Shown here piece after piece: positions 21,957 through 35,139 of a stretch of DNA of 64,000 nucleotides. Numbering within the stretch: position 1 is the stretch's first letter; the number at the start of each line of letters is the position of its first letter. The stretch covers positions 25,182,837 to 25,246,836 of the forward strand of contig NC_058161.1 in the NCBI RefSeq assembly GCF_020080835.1, written 5' to 3'. Origin of the DNA: Cotesia glomerata. Taxonomy: Eukaryota; Arthropoda; Insecta; Hymenoptera; Braconidae. The translations under genes and the position numbers were made by a program. Under the pieces are notes generated by a model. The model did not search any database. It worked only from the letters and a program-made list of their open reading frames with translations, and was not told the origin of the DNA.

Positions 21957-23658
21957 TCATTTGGATTTTCCAAACTTTTTATTTCTACTTGTTGATGTTT
22001 ATGATGTAGTATCGTACAAGTCTGAAACTAAACAATCAAATTATATCAATTAATGAAAAATTTTCAGGATATACATTTACACGCTTGATGGTGTAAAATT
22101 TAAGATTCACACCGTTCAAATTTAACGTTAGACTTATTAGTGCGATTTTCACACCGTCTGTGTTAAATTTTTTTACATCGAATCATTTACACCACACTGA
22201 GTACAATAAATTTTTTTCAATGTATTTAGAAACATTTATAAAATAATAACAATTGGTTAATATGCTTAATCATTCCTTTAAACAGCAAAATTTTTTTTTT
22301 CAATTTTTAAAGCTGGTTAAATGATCGACTAAATTTACTAACTTGTTAATTAACTGATTAATTGCATTGATCAAATCATTTAACAGCTTATTTTTCTCGT
22401 TTTAACACTGTTAAAAGCTCTTTAAAACTCAGTCACTAAAACTTTTGAAACAAATAAAAATTCACTCTGAAAACAGCAAAAGAGTTATTAAAATTATTAA
22501 ATTCCCAAGTGATTTTATTACGAGTAAGATCCCCTATAGCTTTAACAGACTTGGATCGTAATCAGTATAACCAATTATAACTTGTTACAAACTTCAAGTA
22601 AATTTAAAGATTAGACAGATTCAACTTCGACTTTTGACGTTTTTAGCTTTAACTTTGAGGGTGTTTTTTTAACGACCGCTAACTTCTTCATTATATATAT
22701 GGACATTTATTTCGGGGAGAAAAAAATAAATTAAAGCTCTCGCAAATGGGGACAAATGGTAAAAATCTAAAAAACAAGATTAGTTTTATTTATTCAGCTT
22801 CGCTCGAGAAAAAAAAAAGTTTTTTGATAATTGAGACGTTAGACTCCGACAGAAGAAGATAAGAGGGATGATAAATATGATTGAATATATCTTCTGATGT
22901 CTTATAAATGGTTAACGCTTCCCGGAAACGGAATGACAAAAAACGGAAAGAACAAAAAATAGGGACCATTTTTTTCATAGGTTCGTTGCTGAGATCGGGG
23001 GTCACGTAATATATTGCTTTTGGATTCAATTGTTTAAAGGGTCGAAGTTTCATTTAACAGCCGACGGACGAGGGTCGACCGCTGGATTATTTATATGCAA
23101 TAAGCTATAAAATATACAAAATAAAACCCCGGAAGTCAAGTGTCTAAGTTTTTACTTTAAAGTTCCTACCTTATCGACGGTCGGTCATAAAATTATTTTT
23201 ACGGCGCAAGGTTAGGTACTACATTATGAGCCGACTTTTCAAGAGTTACTAACTTTCAAGATATTATTTAAAATACTATGGAAGTATAAGTCATGTACGC
23301 ATACTTTATTTTAACGCGTTGGATTTTCTACTGTAAGAATACGTATTCTTGCGGTACTAATATGAGTATCTGAATCATCACAATACTCAGTTTCGGTTTT
23401 GGGCTTATATTTTCTGTACGACACTATAGCAAGTCAACAGTTAGTATAGTGAGAAAGTTCCCACGGATCTACTCACTCATATGTTTACGTTCTTCAACGA
23501 CGACATATCTAATTCGGATAGACTTTGTGCCTTTAACCTATATTATATTATCACTCAAAGTCTATCTAGATACTTTGTTACTTTCATTCTAATTTTTAAT
23601 CCAAAAATAGACTCAATAATTATAAAAAATTATATTATTATAAATGAAAATATTGTAA
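21957..23658. other. AT-rich region without recognised genes
   Basis: 22,080-22,205 holds GGTGTAAAAT / TTTACACC words of the 63,048-type element. The rest is A/T-rich, with more balanced patches near 22,600-23,110 and 23,300-23,530. An 87-codon minus-strand frame (23,053-22,790) shows no domain and is not supported. Confidence 0.35.
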
Positions 23659-23660
23659 TA

Positions 23661-23800
23661 AGGTAAAAGCCCCAATATATGATCATGTACCAATATATGA
23701 TCACTCCATGTATTTGTATACCTATATTTGTGAATATAGATATACAAATACATGGAGTGATCATATACTGGTACGTAATCATCTATTGGGGCTTTTACCT
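23661..23800. mobile_element. 140-bp palindromic MITE, family B, copy 2
   Basis: Same termini (AGGTAAAAGCCCCAAT), same length and TA flanks as the copy at 2,425. The few differences are single substitutions. Confidence 0.9.
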
Positions 23801-23972
23801 TACATATAAATATTATTTTCGTCATATAAACTTTGACAAACGAGATTAATATAGTTATTTTAATTTTAATATATTATAAATTTATTTTAATTGATTACTA
23901 AAAAGTTAATTGGAATATTTTTTGTTGCAAATAGCAATAAATTGAAGAGTTTATATTATTATTTTCTCTGTA

Positions 23973-24306
23973 ATGACGTTTACAGTGTCTTCTATCATAA
24001 CCTTTTACTTTTCAATTGAAAGAAATCCGTTTAAAAATGGAGCTGATACGTATTGTGGTAGGACAAAAACTTCGTATAAGTTTGAGGATTATACAAGTAT
24101 CTCCGTGCTATCGAAAAAATACTGTGGTGGGGGTAAAACGTTGTGTAGTACGTTGCTTATACAAATATTGCTATAGTACCGTAATGTTTCGACGTCGGAC
24201 ATACTATTTTTTCAATGCACTCAAATCTACGCCAGAAATGAGTAACCTCCGCAACAAACACGCGGAAATAAAAACAAAATTGTTAACCTTTTCTAAAATA
24301 TTTTAA
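23973..24306 (+). other. Two overlapping short frames, uncertain coding
   Basis: A 67-codon frame (23,973-24,176) with an ATG, a hydrophobic start (MTFTVSSIITFYFSI) and several cysteines (YCGRTKT, KKYCGGGKTLC) overlaps a 96-codon frame (24,016-24,306, ATG, Arg/Lys-rich) in another phase. The segment is less AT-rich than its flanks and not repeated in the window. I recognise no family. It may be a small secreted peptide gene, an exon or chance. Confidence 0.2.
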
Positions 24307-24419
24307 TAAACAAAATTTTGTACTTATTAATTAGAATTTTAGGAGGAATTTTGATTTTAATAATGTTTTTACCCACGGAAATGATTTTTATACAGAATTT
24401 AATAGCAATATTGTCAAAA

Positions 24420-25202
<783 letters not shown>

Positions 25203-25259
25203 AAACTTACAAGCATTAAAAAAATAAATTTGCAATAATTACCGACATATGATAAAATC

Positions 25260-25465
25260 TATACAATTATAGGAACCATTCCCATAATATTATAGGAAAT
25301 ATTCCCATAATGACATAGTAATGGTTCCTATATCATTATGGGAAATATTCCCATAATGATACAGTAATGGTTCCTATATCATTATGGAAACTATTCCCAT
25401 AATGGTATGGGTAGGATTCCTAGAATATTATAGGAATCATTCCTACACCATTATGGGAATCGTTT
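25260..25465. repeat. Array of GGAACCATTCCCATAAT inverted words, left block
   Basis: A run of roughly 20-bp units of the type ATAGGAACCATTCCCATAAT, alternating with their complements. The array resumes at 26,249 after an insertion and ends in TTTTCTTTCCGTGTA, the counterpart of CACGGAGAGAAAAATATGG at 62,844. Confidence 0.7.
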
Positions 25466-25616
25466 TCAAAATAAAATAAAGATAAAATTTTCGTGCGGAG
25501 TGAGTTCGAAATAATTTCTAATATGTATGTTTATAATATATACTATGTATATTAATAAATATAATATAATATGATATAATATAATATAATATAATATGTA
25601 TATTTATAATATATAC

Positions 25617-26248
25617 ACGCAAAAAAAATTGATTTCCATGTGACAGCAACATAATTTTCATGTAGTATGCAATAATAGTTAAAACAACAATAATAATCAA
25701 ATAATAATAATAATAATCTTAATAATAATAATAATAATCTATATTATTAAGAGAATAAAATATATATAAATATATAAAATATATGAAAAGTTGATGTGGG
25801 TACTCAAATGAAAGGTCTCGATAAGTGCAATGTCGAGATGAGCATATATCTTTAAAAATGTCAATAGTTCACAAGATACACGGTCATTTCGCAATTATAT
25901 GTCTAGAGATAGAGCATTTTCGAATGCAACCTAAATACTTATCATCATTAATTGACTATCGATGAGAATGATATGAAACCTTGAAAAGGCACAAATTCAA
26001 GTCAAGTACTTTGCAATTACACTTAATTTCACTAAAAAAATTGATTTCATCATATGACTATTCAGAAGACAAAATTGTTCTTATTATCTTAATAATATAA
26101 ATTATTATTATTATTATTATTTAATTATTATTGTTGCTTTAACTATTATTGCCTGCCGCATGAAAATCATGTTGCTGTCACATGAAAATCATATATCTGC
26201 CACAGGAATGTATCATGTGGCACCCCCAATTTTTTTTTTTCCCTGTAG
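25617..26248. mobile_element. Palindromic element with nested family C half
   Basis: Left arm CGCAAAAAAAATTGATTTCC, then ATGTGACAGCAAC and (AAT)n; the mirrored right arm has (ATT)n, GTTGCTGTCACATGAAAATC and a terminal AATTTTTTTTTTTTCCCTG. A right half of family C (about 25,765-26,035) lies inside. It interrupts the GGAACCATTCC array. Non-coding. Confidence 0.6.
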
Positions 26249-26600
26249 GATTTAATCCTATGTATCGTGGGAACCATTCCTATACTATTATGGGAATGGT
26301 TCCCATAAATTATGGAAACCATTCCTATAATAGTATAGGAATAATGACTATAATAGTATAGGAATTATTCCTATATCATTATGGGAACCATTCCCATAAT
26401 ATTATAGGAATAATTCCTATAAGAGTATAGTAATGATTCCTATAGCATTATAGGAACCATTCCCATAATATTATGTGATTAGTTCCCATAATGATATAGG
26501 AATAGTTTCTATAATAGTATAGGAATTATTCCTATAGCATTATGGGAACCATTCCCATAATGGTATAGGAATAGTTCCCATAATTTTCTTTCCGTGTATC
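26249..26600. repeat. Array of GGAACCATTCCCATAAT inverted words, right block
   Basis: More than a dozen TTCCTATANNATTATGGGAA-type words in both orientations, continuing the block at 25,260-25,465. The array forms many alternative short hairpins. Confidence 0.7.
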
Positions 26601-26607
26601 CTAAGAA

Positions 26608-27347
26608 GGGAGCGTCCATAAACCACGTAGCCTTGTTCAGAGGGGGGAGGGATAACTTTAAATACTACGCTGAGCTACGTAACGGGGGGGGGGGGTAAAA
26701 GCAAAGCTACGTAGTTTTTTTCAAATGAGAACTATTTTGTGAAATAAATTTATAACTGTTTAATAATTTTATTTGAAATACGGATGCTAATTTTTTTTAA
26801 GGAATTAACTTTTTTTTAATTAATGTAAAGTAGAAAGCACATGGAGAGAAAAATATCGTTAGAATCAGGATACGTATCGTTATTCTGACTATGCACCGTA
26901 TAGTCATTTTTTTTAGAGATACGCTGTAAAGCCAATTCAGCTATACCACGGATCATCAAATTGACGATCCGTATCATTATTTTAAGCCTTACATTTAGTT
27001 GATTCAACTATACAGATCCTCACGTTGACAAAACAGTTGCCTGTTTTGACGAAACTACATATATTTACAAGAGCTATTCTCTGTACGATCAAGTGAAACA
27101 AATGAATCCTTGAATTAGAAAACCGGATCGTTATTTTAAGGATACGTCATTTGAGGACGTTAGATAGTCATTTTAACAATATTTTTGTTTCCATGCAGAA
27201 AATATTGTGTAAAAAAACCACGTTCCATCGGGGTGGGGAGGGGGGGAGGGTCACGAGAAAAGTTACGTTAGGCTACATGAGGGGTGGGACCCCTCCCAGG
27301 GGTCTGAGAAGGGCTAAAATATGACCACGTAGTTTATGGACGCTCCC
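26608..27347. mobile_element. TIR element, GGGAGCGTCCATAAAC ends
   Basis: Left end GGGAGCGTCCATAAACCACG; right end is the complement CGTAGTTTATGGACGCTCCC. G-rich subterminal runs (26,640-26,695 and 27,229-27,300) and TACGTA words are mirrored. This terminus type is common among insect DNA-transposon relics; the superfamily is not assigned. It is interrupted at about 26,838-27,196. No transposase frame. Confidence 0.75.
26838..27196. mobile_element. Nested foldback element (CATGGAGAGAAAAATAT ends)
   Basis: Left CATGGAGAGAAAAATATCGT, right AACAATATTTTTGTTTCCATG. The interior shows mirrored GGATACGTATCG and GATCCGTATCATT words. It sits inside the GGGAGCGTCC element and is about 360 bp. Confidence 0.6.
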
Positions 27348-28735
27348 TAATTAATGAAAAAATTAAAAAACAGTAGGTTCTCGGGATATTTGATCAAATA
27401 ATTAGATTTGAAAATTGTAATTTTTACATGTAGGTGAATGGAGACTTCACCAGCCGTCTATTTGATTAAGAATTTAATGCAATTACAATTTTAAAAAAAT
27501 TTTATTTCCATTAAATTTGGAAAAATAATAAGCTTTCGATAAAAACAATAAAAAAGTAGCTTTCCGAACGTATTACGGAGATATTTTATGTTTTTTATGA
27601 AAAATCACAAGGAACTTCCGTTCTTTGAAGTGTTGTATTTGACTTGGCAACACCGCTTGCGCAGTTACCTGGAGCATATATAACCACGGTTTTTTAAATG
27701 CCAGAAGATCTTAGTAATTTTAGTTAGACAGTGACCATAAATAAATTTCGAGGTTAGGGAACTCTTGAGGTGTTGTCAAGTGTGTATCGGTAATTCAGAG
27801 TGCAATATTTTTTATTAGTCAATAAAATATTAATAATTCTTAATGAGTAAATTTTTCGAAAATTTCCTCAAAAATGTTATTAATTAATTGAAAAATTAAT
27901 TTTAAGATGCATAACAAAAGTATTTCTACGTATTATTTTTCATAGACATTCTTTACACTAGGGAAGTACTTGGGTCTCCTTGAAAAAATCAATTAGCAAT
28001 AATAACCGACATATGGTAAAATTTCAATTCTACCTTATCGATTATCGATTAATTTTCGATAAAAACTTTTTTATCGACTCATTTTTTTGCGATTTTAGCA
28101 ATCTTTTCTTAAAAAACTCGATAAATTATTTTTCATAATTTTTTTTCAATTTTCCCAAAAAAAAAAACATTAAAAACTATTTTGAATATTAAATCATTTT
28201 TCCCGTTATTATTTCCGTCCAAAACTTACAAAAATTTTGTTTAAATAATTGATAAAAAATTTTTTTTTAATATTGTAGATTATAATAAAAAAAAATTTGC
28301 TTATTAATAAATCTATATGCCATAACAATAATAATTTAATTATTGTTACTTGCTTATGATAAATTTATACCTTATCGATAATTGGTCATTTTAATTAGAA
28401 ATTTTTTTATCGACCAATTTCTTTACAAAGCAAGAATTGCATTTCTAACAAACAATTAGAGACATTTTGTAATTGAATTTTTAATAGCACAAAAAATAGA
28501 AAATTTGTAATTGCTCTTTCATCATATTTTTTTTTAATTTTACCGACAGTAGAAGCCAAAAAAAATTCATCAACAAAAATATAATATTTCTTATTTTACT
28601 CGATCGGAAATTTATGGAAATTTTGTTTAAAAAGAATTGAAAGCTTTTTTTGTGAACAAAGATTGAAAAAAAACAAATTTGTGGATGATAATAAAAAAAG
28701 CAATCAGTACTGAATGGGCTGTATGTGTATAAACG
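27348..28735. other. AT-rich stretch, one TATA-like site
   Basis: No gene. GGAGCATATATAACCACGG at 27,671-27,689 resembles a TATA box, and about 50 bp downstream is TTAGACAGTGACC, but no exon is visible. 27,990-28,400 repeats a TTACCTTATCGATWATYGRT word twice. The remainder is A/T-rich. Confidence 0.35.
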
Positions 28736-29060
28736 TGCAATATCTTTTGTGTAGAGGGCGCATTCACGGAGGGGATAGAGTAAGCTGTCGATAGAGGATG
28801 GAGAGGGGAGAGGGTTGAGAGAGGGATCGAGGAGGGTGGGAGAGCAGTGTGTGTATTTAATTCCCTTTTTTCCTATCTACGTTTCCATCCCATCGTATCC
28901 TATCCGTTTTTGAGCGTCTCTGTCGCTCGCAATATAACAGCCTAGTCGGTGGATTCTCTGCACAGCCGACTAGTTTTTCGTTAGCTCGTCGTCCCGTGAA
29001 ATCTGTCACACTCCGGCCTGCCAAGCGTGTGACGTTGCCTCATCTACCGGGTGATATTTC
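28736..29060. other. GC-richer island, possible promoter or 5' exon
   Basis: A GA-rich block (28,758-28,845: GGAGAGGGGAGAGGGTTGAG and similar) is followed by a balanced segment, 28,905-29,045, with GAGCGTCTCTGTCGCTCGC and an inverted pair AGTCGGTGGATTC...CAGCCGACT (28,944-28,972). It is not repeated in the window. The frame open from 28,996 to 29,304 has no ATG at its start. A host promoter or leader is possible. Confidence 0.3.
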
Positions 29061-29304
29061 AACATCAGCACATAAAAATATACGTATTATCGTTTCTGAT
29101 AGATATACTACGGAGTATATCTACCATTATACGTTTATGTTTATTTTATCGTCTATTAAAATTTATCACCTTTTATTATTTATTTCTATACAAGTTCACT
29201 TTATTTATTGTTTGATGAAGTTACTGGTATTAATTGTAATTTTAATTGATATGCTTGGTCATATTAATGATAGAAATAAAAGGAACAATTGGAATAGTTT
29301 ATAA

Positions 29305-30520
29305 AACAAAAACATTTAATTTATGTTTATAAAAAAGTTTTATTATGATAATGATATTGATATTTATGTTTCTGATAAAATTAATGATAGTGATCATTTT
29401 GATGATATTTATGATATCGATATTTATAATAATATTAACGATATTAATCATGGCATTGATATCGTTAATAATAACTACTTTCATAATTTTTCTATAGATG
29501 GTCATTTTAATTCTGATATTGATATTCGTTTTACTGATCGTAATATTGATGTTCTTGTTGATATTCATGATATTGATAATTGTGATTATATTCATGATAA
29601 TGATATTTATCATGATATTCGTGATATTTATCATGATGTTCATGATAATGGTATTTATCATTATATACATGATAATGATATTTATCATGATATTCACGAT
29701 AATGATATTTGTCATGATATTCATAATAATGATATTTTTCATAATATTCATAATGATGATATTTATCATGATATTCATAATAATGATATTTATCATGATA
29801 TTAACGATATATATATTTATCGTGATATTCATGATGCCGATATTTATCGTGATATTTATCATGATATTCATGATAATTATGCTTTTTATGATATTTATTA
29901 TGATATTCATGATAATTATGTTTTTTATCATGTTTATCATTATATTCATGATATTTTCTTTTTAATGGAATTCACGATATTGATCATGGTATTGATGTTG
30001 CTGATGATATACATGATATTTGTAATAGTATCAATTTTAGTATTAATGTTCATGACAATGCCCATGGCGTTAATATCACTAATGATGCTCATGACAGCAA
30101 TAATCACATTAATTTTGATATTGATGTCCATGATATCGATTGTAATGTTTATATTCTTGATGATGACACCGATATCGTTGACAATGTTAATGATGTCGAT
30201 ATTCTGATGATATTCATGATATTGACATTTTTATGATATTTATGTTGTTGATAATTGTGATGGAACTCATAATGATATTTATCATGATACTCATGGTAAT
30301 GACATTTTAGTGATATTCATATTCCTATTGATATTCATGATATTTCTATTTCTATTACTATCCACGATATTTATCATGGTTTTGATATAACAAATGATAA
30401 TTATTTTTATAATTTTGCTACTAAAATGAATTTTAATTCTTATATTGATATTCATGATTTTTTCGATAATAATTTTTTTTCTCAAATGAATATTCGATAC
30501 TGTCTGTCAGATCCAATGTA
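29305..30520. repeat. GATATTYATGAT-type degenerate tandem array
   Basis: About 1.2 kb built from 9-12-bp words such as GATATTTATCAT and GATATTCATGAT. Stop codons are rare in several frames, giving a 294-codon plus frame (29,323-30,207, Asp/Ile/His/Tyr repeats), a 155-codon plus frame (Ile/Met) and a 216-codon minus frame (Ile/Asn/Met). Frames this long on both strands are a by-product of the word composition, so I do not call a gene. A smaller outlier block lies at 31,365-31,520. Confidence 0.8.
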
Positions 30521-30563
30521 AAACATTTCAAGATCAAAAACAATTTATAAATAAAAAATTAAT

Positions 30564-30609
<46 letters not shown>

Positions 30610-31069
30610 TCTTTAATAATAGAGAATTTACTTATTTTATTAGTCATAATATTGATCATAATAACAACAAAATTTGTTGGAGAATTATATTTTTAATTAT
30701 AATTAATCGAAGCTGTAATATAGTCTGACGTTCGACGGCGCGGTATTCTGACTGCGCCTGGTGCTCGGCGCGCTGTGATAAATAAATTTATATTGTTTAA
30801 ACAAATCGCGAGCAGTGAAATTTTTTTCTGAAATCTTAAATTTTAATAAATAACGCATGTATTCGATAAAAAAAACTTCATTTTTTCACCGAGAAGTCAG
30901 TGAAATTTTAATTTGTTAACTTAAAAGTTAATTAACAATATGATCATAAACAAATAATTTTTAGTTATTAATATTTTATTAAAATATAAATATTCTAAAA
31001 ACAAATCCTTCAAGTCCCATTAATTTAACTTTGACGGTTGATTTACAATCCATTTTTTAATTAAAAGTA
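30521..31069. other. AT-rich stretch with (TA)n and one GC patch
   Basis: (TA)n at 30,565-30,606. A short GC-rich patch, 30,722-30,778 (GACGTTCGACGGCGCGG, GTGCTCGGCGCGCTG), stands out, but no structure is resolved. The rest is A/T-rich. Confidence 0.4.
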
Positions 31070-31209
31070 AGGTAAAAGCCCCAATACATGATCATGTACC
31101 AGTATATGATCACTCCATGTATTTATATACCTATATTTGTGAATATAGATATACAAATACATGAAGTGATCATATACTGGTACATGATCATATAATGGGG
31201 CTTTTACCT
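31070..31209. mobile_element. 140-bp palindromic MITE, family B, copy 3
   Basis: Same ends, length and TA flanks as copies at 2,425 and 23,661. Confidence 0.9.
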
Positions 31210-32030
31210 TACCTAAAATTTTCATTGTAAAAAAAATTATTGTTAAAATCGAAATTTTTAAAAATCGTTTGGAGGATAATTTTATCTTGGTATGTACTTA
31301 TAAAAAAAATACATGAGCTTAATTTCATGATCAAGTGGAAAATAGGGGGTCCAGTTGACGTGATCTTGCTCATGATATTGATTATAATAGCAATAATATT
31401 AATGATATTGATATTTTAATTGATATTTCAAATGATATTTATGATAATGACAATAATATAAATTTTTATAATATTGATCATAATAACATTAACATTAATG
31501 ATATTGATATTCAAAGTGTCATAAACAATAAATAAAAAATAAAAATAACAAAATAACCGATATTTTCATTAATCTAACCCAATTTTCTCAAAACTTTTTC
31601 TCCTACCCTACCAATTCCAAATTTAATCACAAGAAATCTGCAGATGTCATTTTTATATTAAAATTGACGACTAATTTTCGCCCGGGATAAAAAACTTCCC
31701 TTATATATAACCCCGATAAACTTTATTACACTTTTACGGAATATCAATAAATTTATCTTGAATGTATTCTAGAGCAATAAAAATATCCAAGTCCTCAACA
31801 ATATTTCCACTTTCAAAAATAGCTGATGGGAATCGATATTTAAACCCTTGTCTGATATCAAGGATCATCGTAAATTACAAACATCCTTTCGGTACACAAA
31901 TTTTGATGAACTAGATAATAAAAAAAAAGTTATCTTTAATAAGATCTCCAAAAGTTAAAGCCTAATTACCGAAATTTCCATCTCTTTGGCAAATAAACCG
32001 TCGTACAAAAAAAATTCGAGCTCTTAAGAC
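31210..32030. other. AT-rich stretch with GATATT words
   Basis: 31,365-31,520 carries the same GATATT/AATGATATT words as the 29.3-30.5-kb array. The remainder has no gene or repeat that I can name. Confidence 0.4.
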
Positions 32031-32560
32031 GCTTAAGTGCATCAGTTGCAGAGATTGCCCTCATATCTGTTTACACTCTCCTGAAGCTGGAAGCAACGTC
32101 TGACAGGTAAAGCCGAGAGATGACGAGCGATATTCCCAGCCAACCAATCCAGATCCAGAGCGATATTTCCCTCTCTGTCTAGCTGCAAGCTCGAACTTTG
32201 TGTGTGTGAAGCACTCGGAGCTTGACAAATACGATTATCCGTCTACGGCATTGGCCGAGCTTAACCGAGAACAGCCGGGCCACCGCACACTTGACGCCTC
32301 TTACTCACACTCAGAAGCTCCACTTGCAAGCTCAACCATTCACTTGCTCTCATACTATATCACGCTCTTACTCGTGAAAGCTCTGTCGCGCTCAGGCACA
32401 TCTGCAAATTATGATACGCGCTTTGTCGTTGTCTCCCGTCGAACAGCTCGTTCACTCTATTACTATCGTCAGGTTTACTCTCTTGTCGTTACTTAAAGAC
32501 TAACAACTCTATTCCACATTACCGAGTTGTCCCACTCGAAGCTCTTTCCTGACAATGACA
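32031..32560 (+). other. GC-richer island with recurrent AGCTC words
   Basis: Clearly less AT-rich than its flanks and not repeated in the window. AAGCTC/GAGCTT-type words recur about ten times (CAAGCTCG, GGAGCTTG, GAAGCTCC, CAAGCTCAAC, AAAGCTCTG). A 98-codon frame (32,200-32,496) is open, but its first codon is GTG and no domain is recognised. It could be a leader exon, an enhancer or an old repeat. Confidence 0.3.
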
Positions 32561-32609
32561 CTGATCATTTTAGAGCTTTTAGTTCCCTTTAAGTTTAAAT
32601 TACCATCGG

Positions 32610-33375
32610 GAAATTCATTTTTACACTGCGGGCGCTGGAATTTTGAGGAAATTTTGGAGCTAAAATTTATTGTGATACATCATTTTGAAGCTTAAAATCT
32701 CTATTTTAAAATTTCATAGCCAAAGACAGGGAAAAAAAAATTTTTTCAATATTTTTTAAACCTTAAAAGTAAAAATTGAAATTTTTGGAATTTTAGCTTT
32801 TAATTGAGGGCGCTGAAAATTAAGAGAAATTTCAAAGTAAAAATTGATTATGATACATGAATTTAAGGCTTAAAGGCTCACTTTTAAGATCCCATAGCCG
32901 AAGACATGAAAAAAAAATTTTTTTTCTACTTTTTGCAACTCAAAAATTGAAAATTGTATTTTTTTGAATTTTTCTTTGTTATTGGAGACGCTGAAAATTA
33001 AGAGAAATTTAAAAGTAAAAATAAATTATGATACATGATTCTAGCGGTTAAGAACCATATTTTAAAAGCTTATAGTTAAAGACATGAAAAAAATTTTTTT
33101 TTTATTTTTTGAACCTTAAAAGTAAAAATTGAAATTTTTTGAATTTTAGCTTTTTATTAAGGGTGCTGAAAATTGAGAGAAAATTTTTATTAAATATTCA
33201 TTATGATACATCGTTTTGAAGCTTGGAGACTCTATTTTAATATCCTATAGCCGAAGACATGAAAAAAAAATTTTTTTTTCTATTTTTTAGAACTCAAAGG
33301 ACATTAAGAACATTTTTTTCAAATCTCATAGCCGAAGACATGAAAAAAAAATTTATCCTATTTTTTGACTTCTAG
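32610..33375 (+). repeat. 178-bp tandem repeat array (short, about 4 units)
   Basis: Unit landmarks are GGGCGCTGAAAATTAAGAG and ATAGCCGAAGACATGAAAAA. The GGCGCT landmark falls at 32,631, 32,809, 32,987 and 33,162, a period of 175-178 bp. The reverse complement of the same unit forms the longer array at 55.38-57.18 kb. Confidence 0.85.
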
Positions 33376-34110
33376 ATATCAAAATTAACATGTTAAATCT
33401 CTTCTCATAATTACAAACATTAAAAATAAAATACTGATGGAATTATTTTTAAATTAAAATACTTCACGATAAAAAAATTCATAATTAAACTCAGCTTCCG
33501 CTAATAAATGTATATTTAAATATTTACTTTCAGGCTTAACTGTTAATTAATACGAGCCGCTTAAAAGTACCAAACAAATAGAAAAGTTAATAAACTCCGA
33601 AAAAAGCAAAGCGCTTGTGTTCATTTGTGGGATTTTTAGCGGCAAATTATTTTATTAATTTTCCTCTTCATAAATGAAACCATTGATATATAAAGCTGTC
33701 ATAAATTAGCATAAATACATAATTAATTTCATGTTATTGAATCCCGCATTTATTATGCTTCCAGCATTTTCATTGAGTTATTCATCAAAAAAATTGATTA
33801 TACTCACAATTTCTTATACAGCTATTTTTTTACTGATTGTAAAAAATAAAAGGGTGAAAGAGCTAAATATTTAACAGGCAGTATAAAAACTTAATTTTTT
33901 TTTTGACAAAAAAATGTATTTTTTTTCGGAAAATAAAACAAATTATTGTAATTTATAATTTTCTTTATGGATAAATTTAAACTCAATAAAAAAATTGATT
34001 AAAATACATGGTTAGATTTTCATTTTTTTTTAACATATTTAAAATTAAGATTGTCTAATTATTTATTTTACATTATTTATTATTAGTATTTACGCATTCG
34101 AAAATACTCG
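33376..34110. other. AT-rich stretch, nothing recognised
   Basis: Plain A/T-rich sequence. 34,000-34,080 resembles 35,410-35,480, so it may be a remnant of repeat H. No open frame of note. Confidence 0.4.
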
Positions 34111-34111
34111 A

Positions 34112-34245
34112 TCTCTAGATACATAATTAAGAAATGACCTTGTATCTTGTGAACTATTGACATTTTTAAAGATATAAGCTCATTCTGATGTTGCACCCAT
34201 CAAGACCTTTCATTTGAGTACCCACATCAATTTTTCATATATTTA

Positions 34246-34322
<77 letters not shown>
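34112..34322. repeat. Family C, left arm plus (TA)n core
   Basis: GAACTATTGACATTTTTAAAG, GATATAAGCTCATTCTGATG and GAGTACCCACATCAATTTTTC, then (TA)n 34,253-34,322. The right arm is missing; repeat E follows at 34,356. Confidence 0.7.
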
Positions 34323-34325
<3 letters not shown>

Positions 34326-34355
34326 AAATTTGATATGTTAGTAAATTAAAAAAAA

Positions 34356-35027
34356 AAGTTTGGAAAATCCAAATGAGCATGCCTTAAGCGCTCATGTCAT
34401 ACATAAATTATTTAGATCATAACATAAATTATTCGTTTTTAATTTGGATTTTCCCACGAGTAGTATTATCCCCTCTGTAGGTCGAACTAAAGAAAAATTT
34501 TAACAGATGATAAAACAGTTAGTAATTATACCATCATGTATGTATAGTTTCTGCTTGTTTATAGTTATTTCAATTCTGTTTATGAAAAATAATATATATG
34601 GCTGCCGAAATCGCAGAAAAAGTCACCGAACTGACAATCGAAAGAAATTAACTGTTCCGAAACGGAATTATTTTGACGCGCAATTTTTACAAGGGTTTTG
34701 ATAAACTTCCTCAGGAATAAAACAAAAAAAAAATTAAATCGTGAAAGTGATTTTTGACAAAGTTGTGGTGTTATCAAGCCCATAGCTCCCGTGAATACCA
34801 CGCTCTTATTCATTTAATTCATCAGAAAAACGAGTTTTTTCTGAGAAATCTTATTTAATCGATAAGAAAATTTTTTTAACGTGTTCTGTAGTTACTATTA
34901 TTTATTTCAATATGCTTTTTATCCATAATTTTTTTCGTTTAAATTATTAAAATCACGTTTTAGTCGAAATTACGATTTTTAGGCGAGAGTAGAGCATACC
35001 TGCGCGCTTCGCGCTTAAGGCATGCAA
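34356..35027 (+). mobile_element. Repeat family E, copy 3
   Basis: Uninterrupted E copy (ends GCATGCCTTAAGCGC at 34,377 and GCGCTTAAGGCATGC to 35,025), highly similar to 15,353-16,026. It serves as the empty site for the insertion at 21,646. The 64-codon frame at 34,507-34,701 is the counterpart of 15,505-15,699 and has no recognised domain. Confidence 0.8.
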
Positions 35028-35139
35028 AAATTATTTTTAAAAAATTACATTTTTTCATTTTAAGAAATTTTTTTACCATCATTTATTTGCTATAAATTTT
35101 TTAAAATTATTAAAAATATACTAAATTAATTTTCGTTAA

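Noticed and set aside
29323..30207. 294-codon Asp/Ile/His-rich frame
   Set aside because: The repeat words lack stops in several frames on both strands, so the open length has no weight; described as an array instead.
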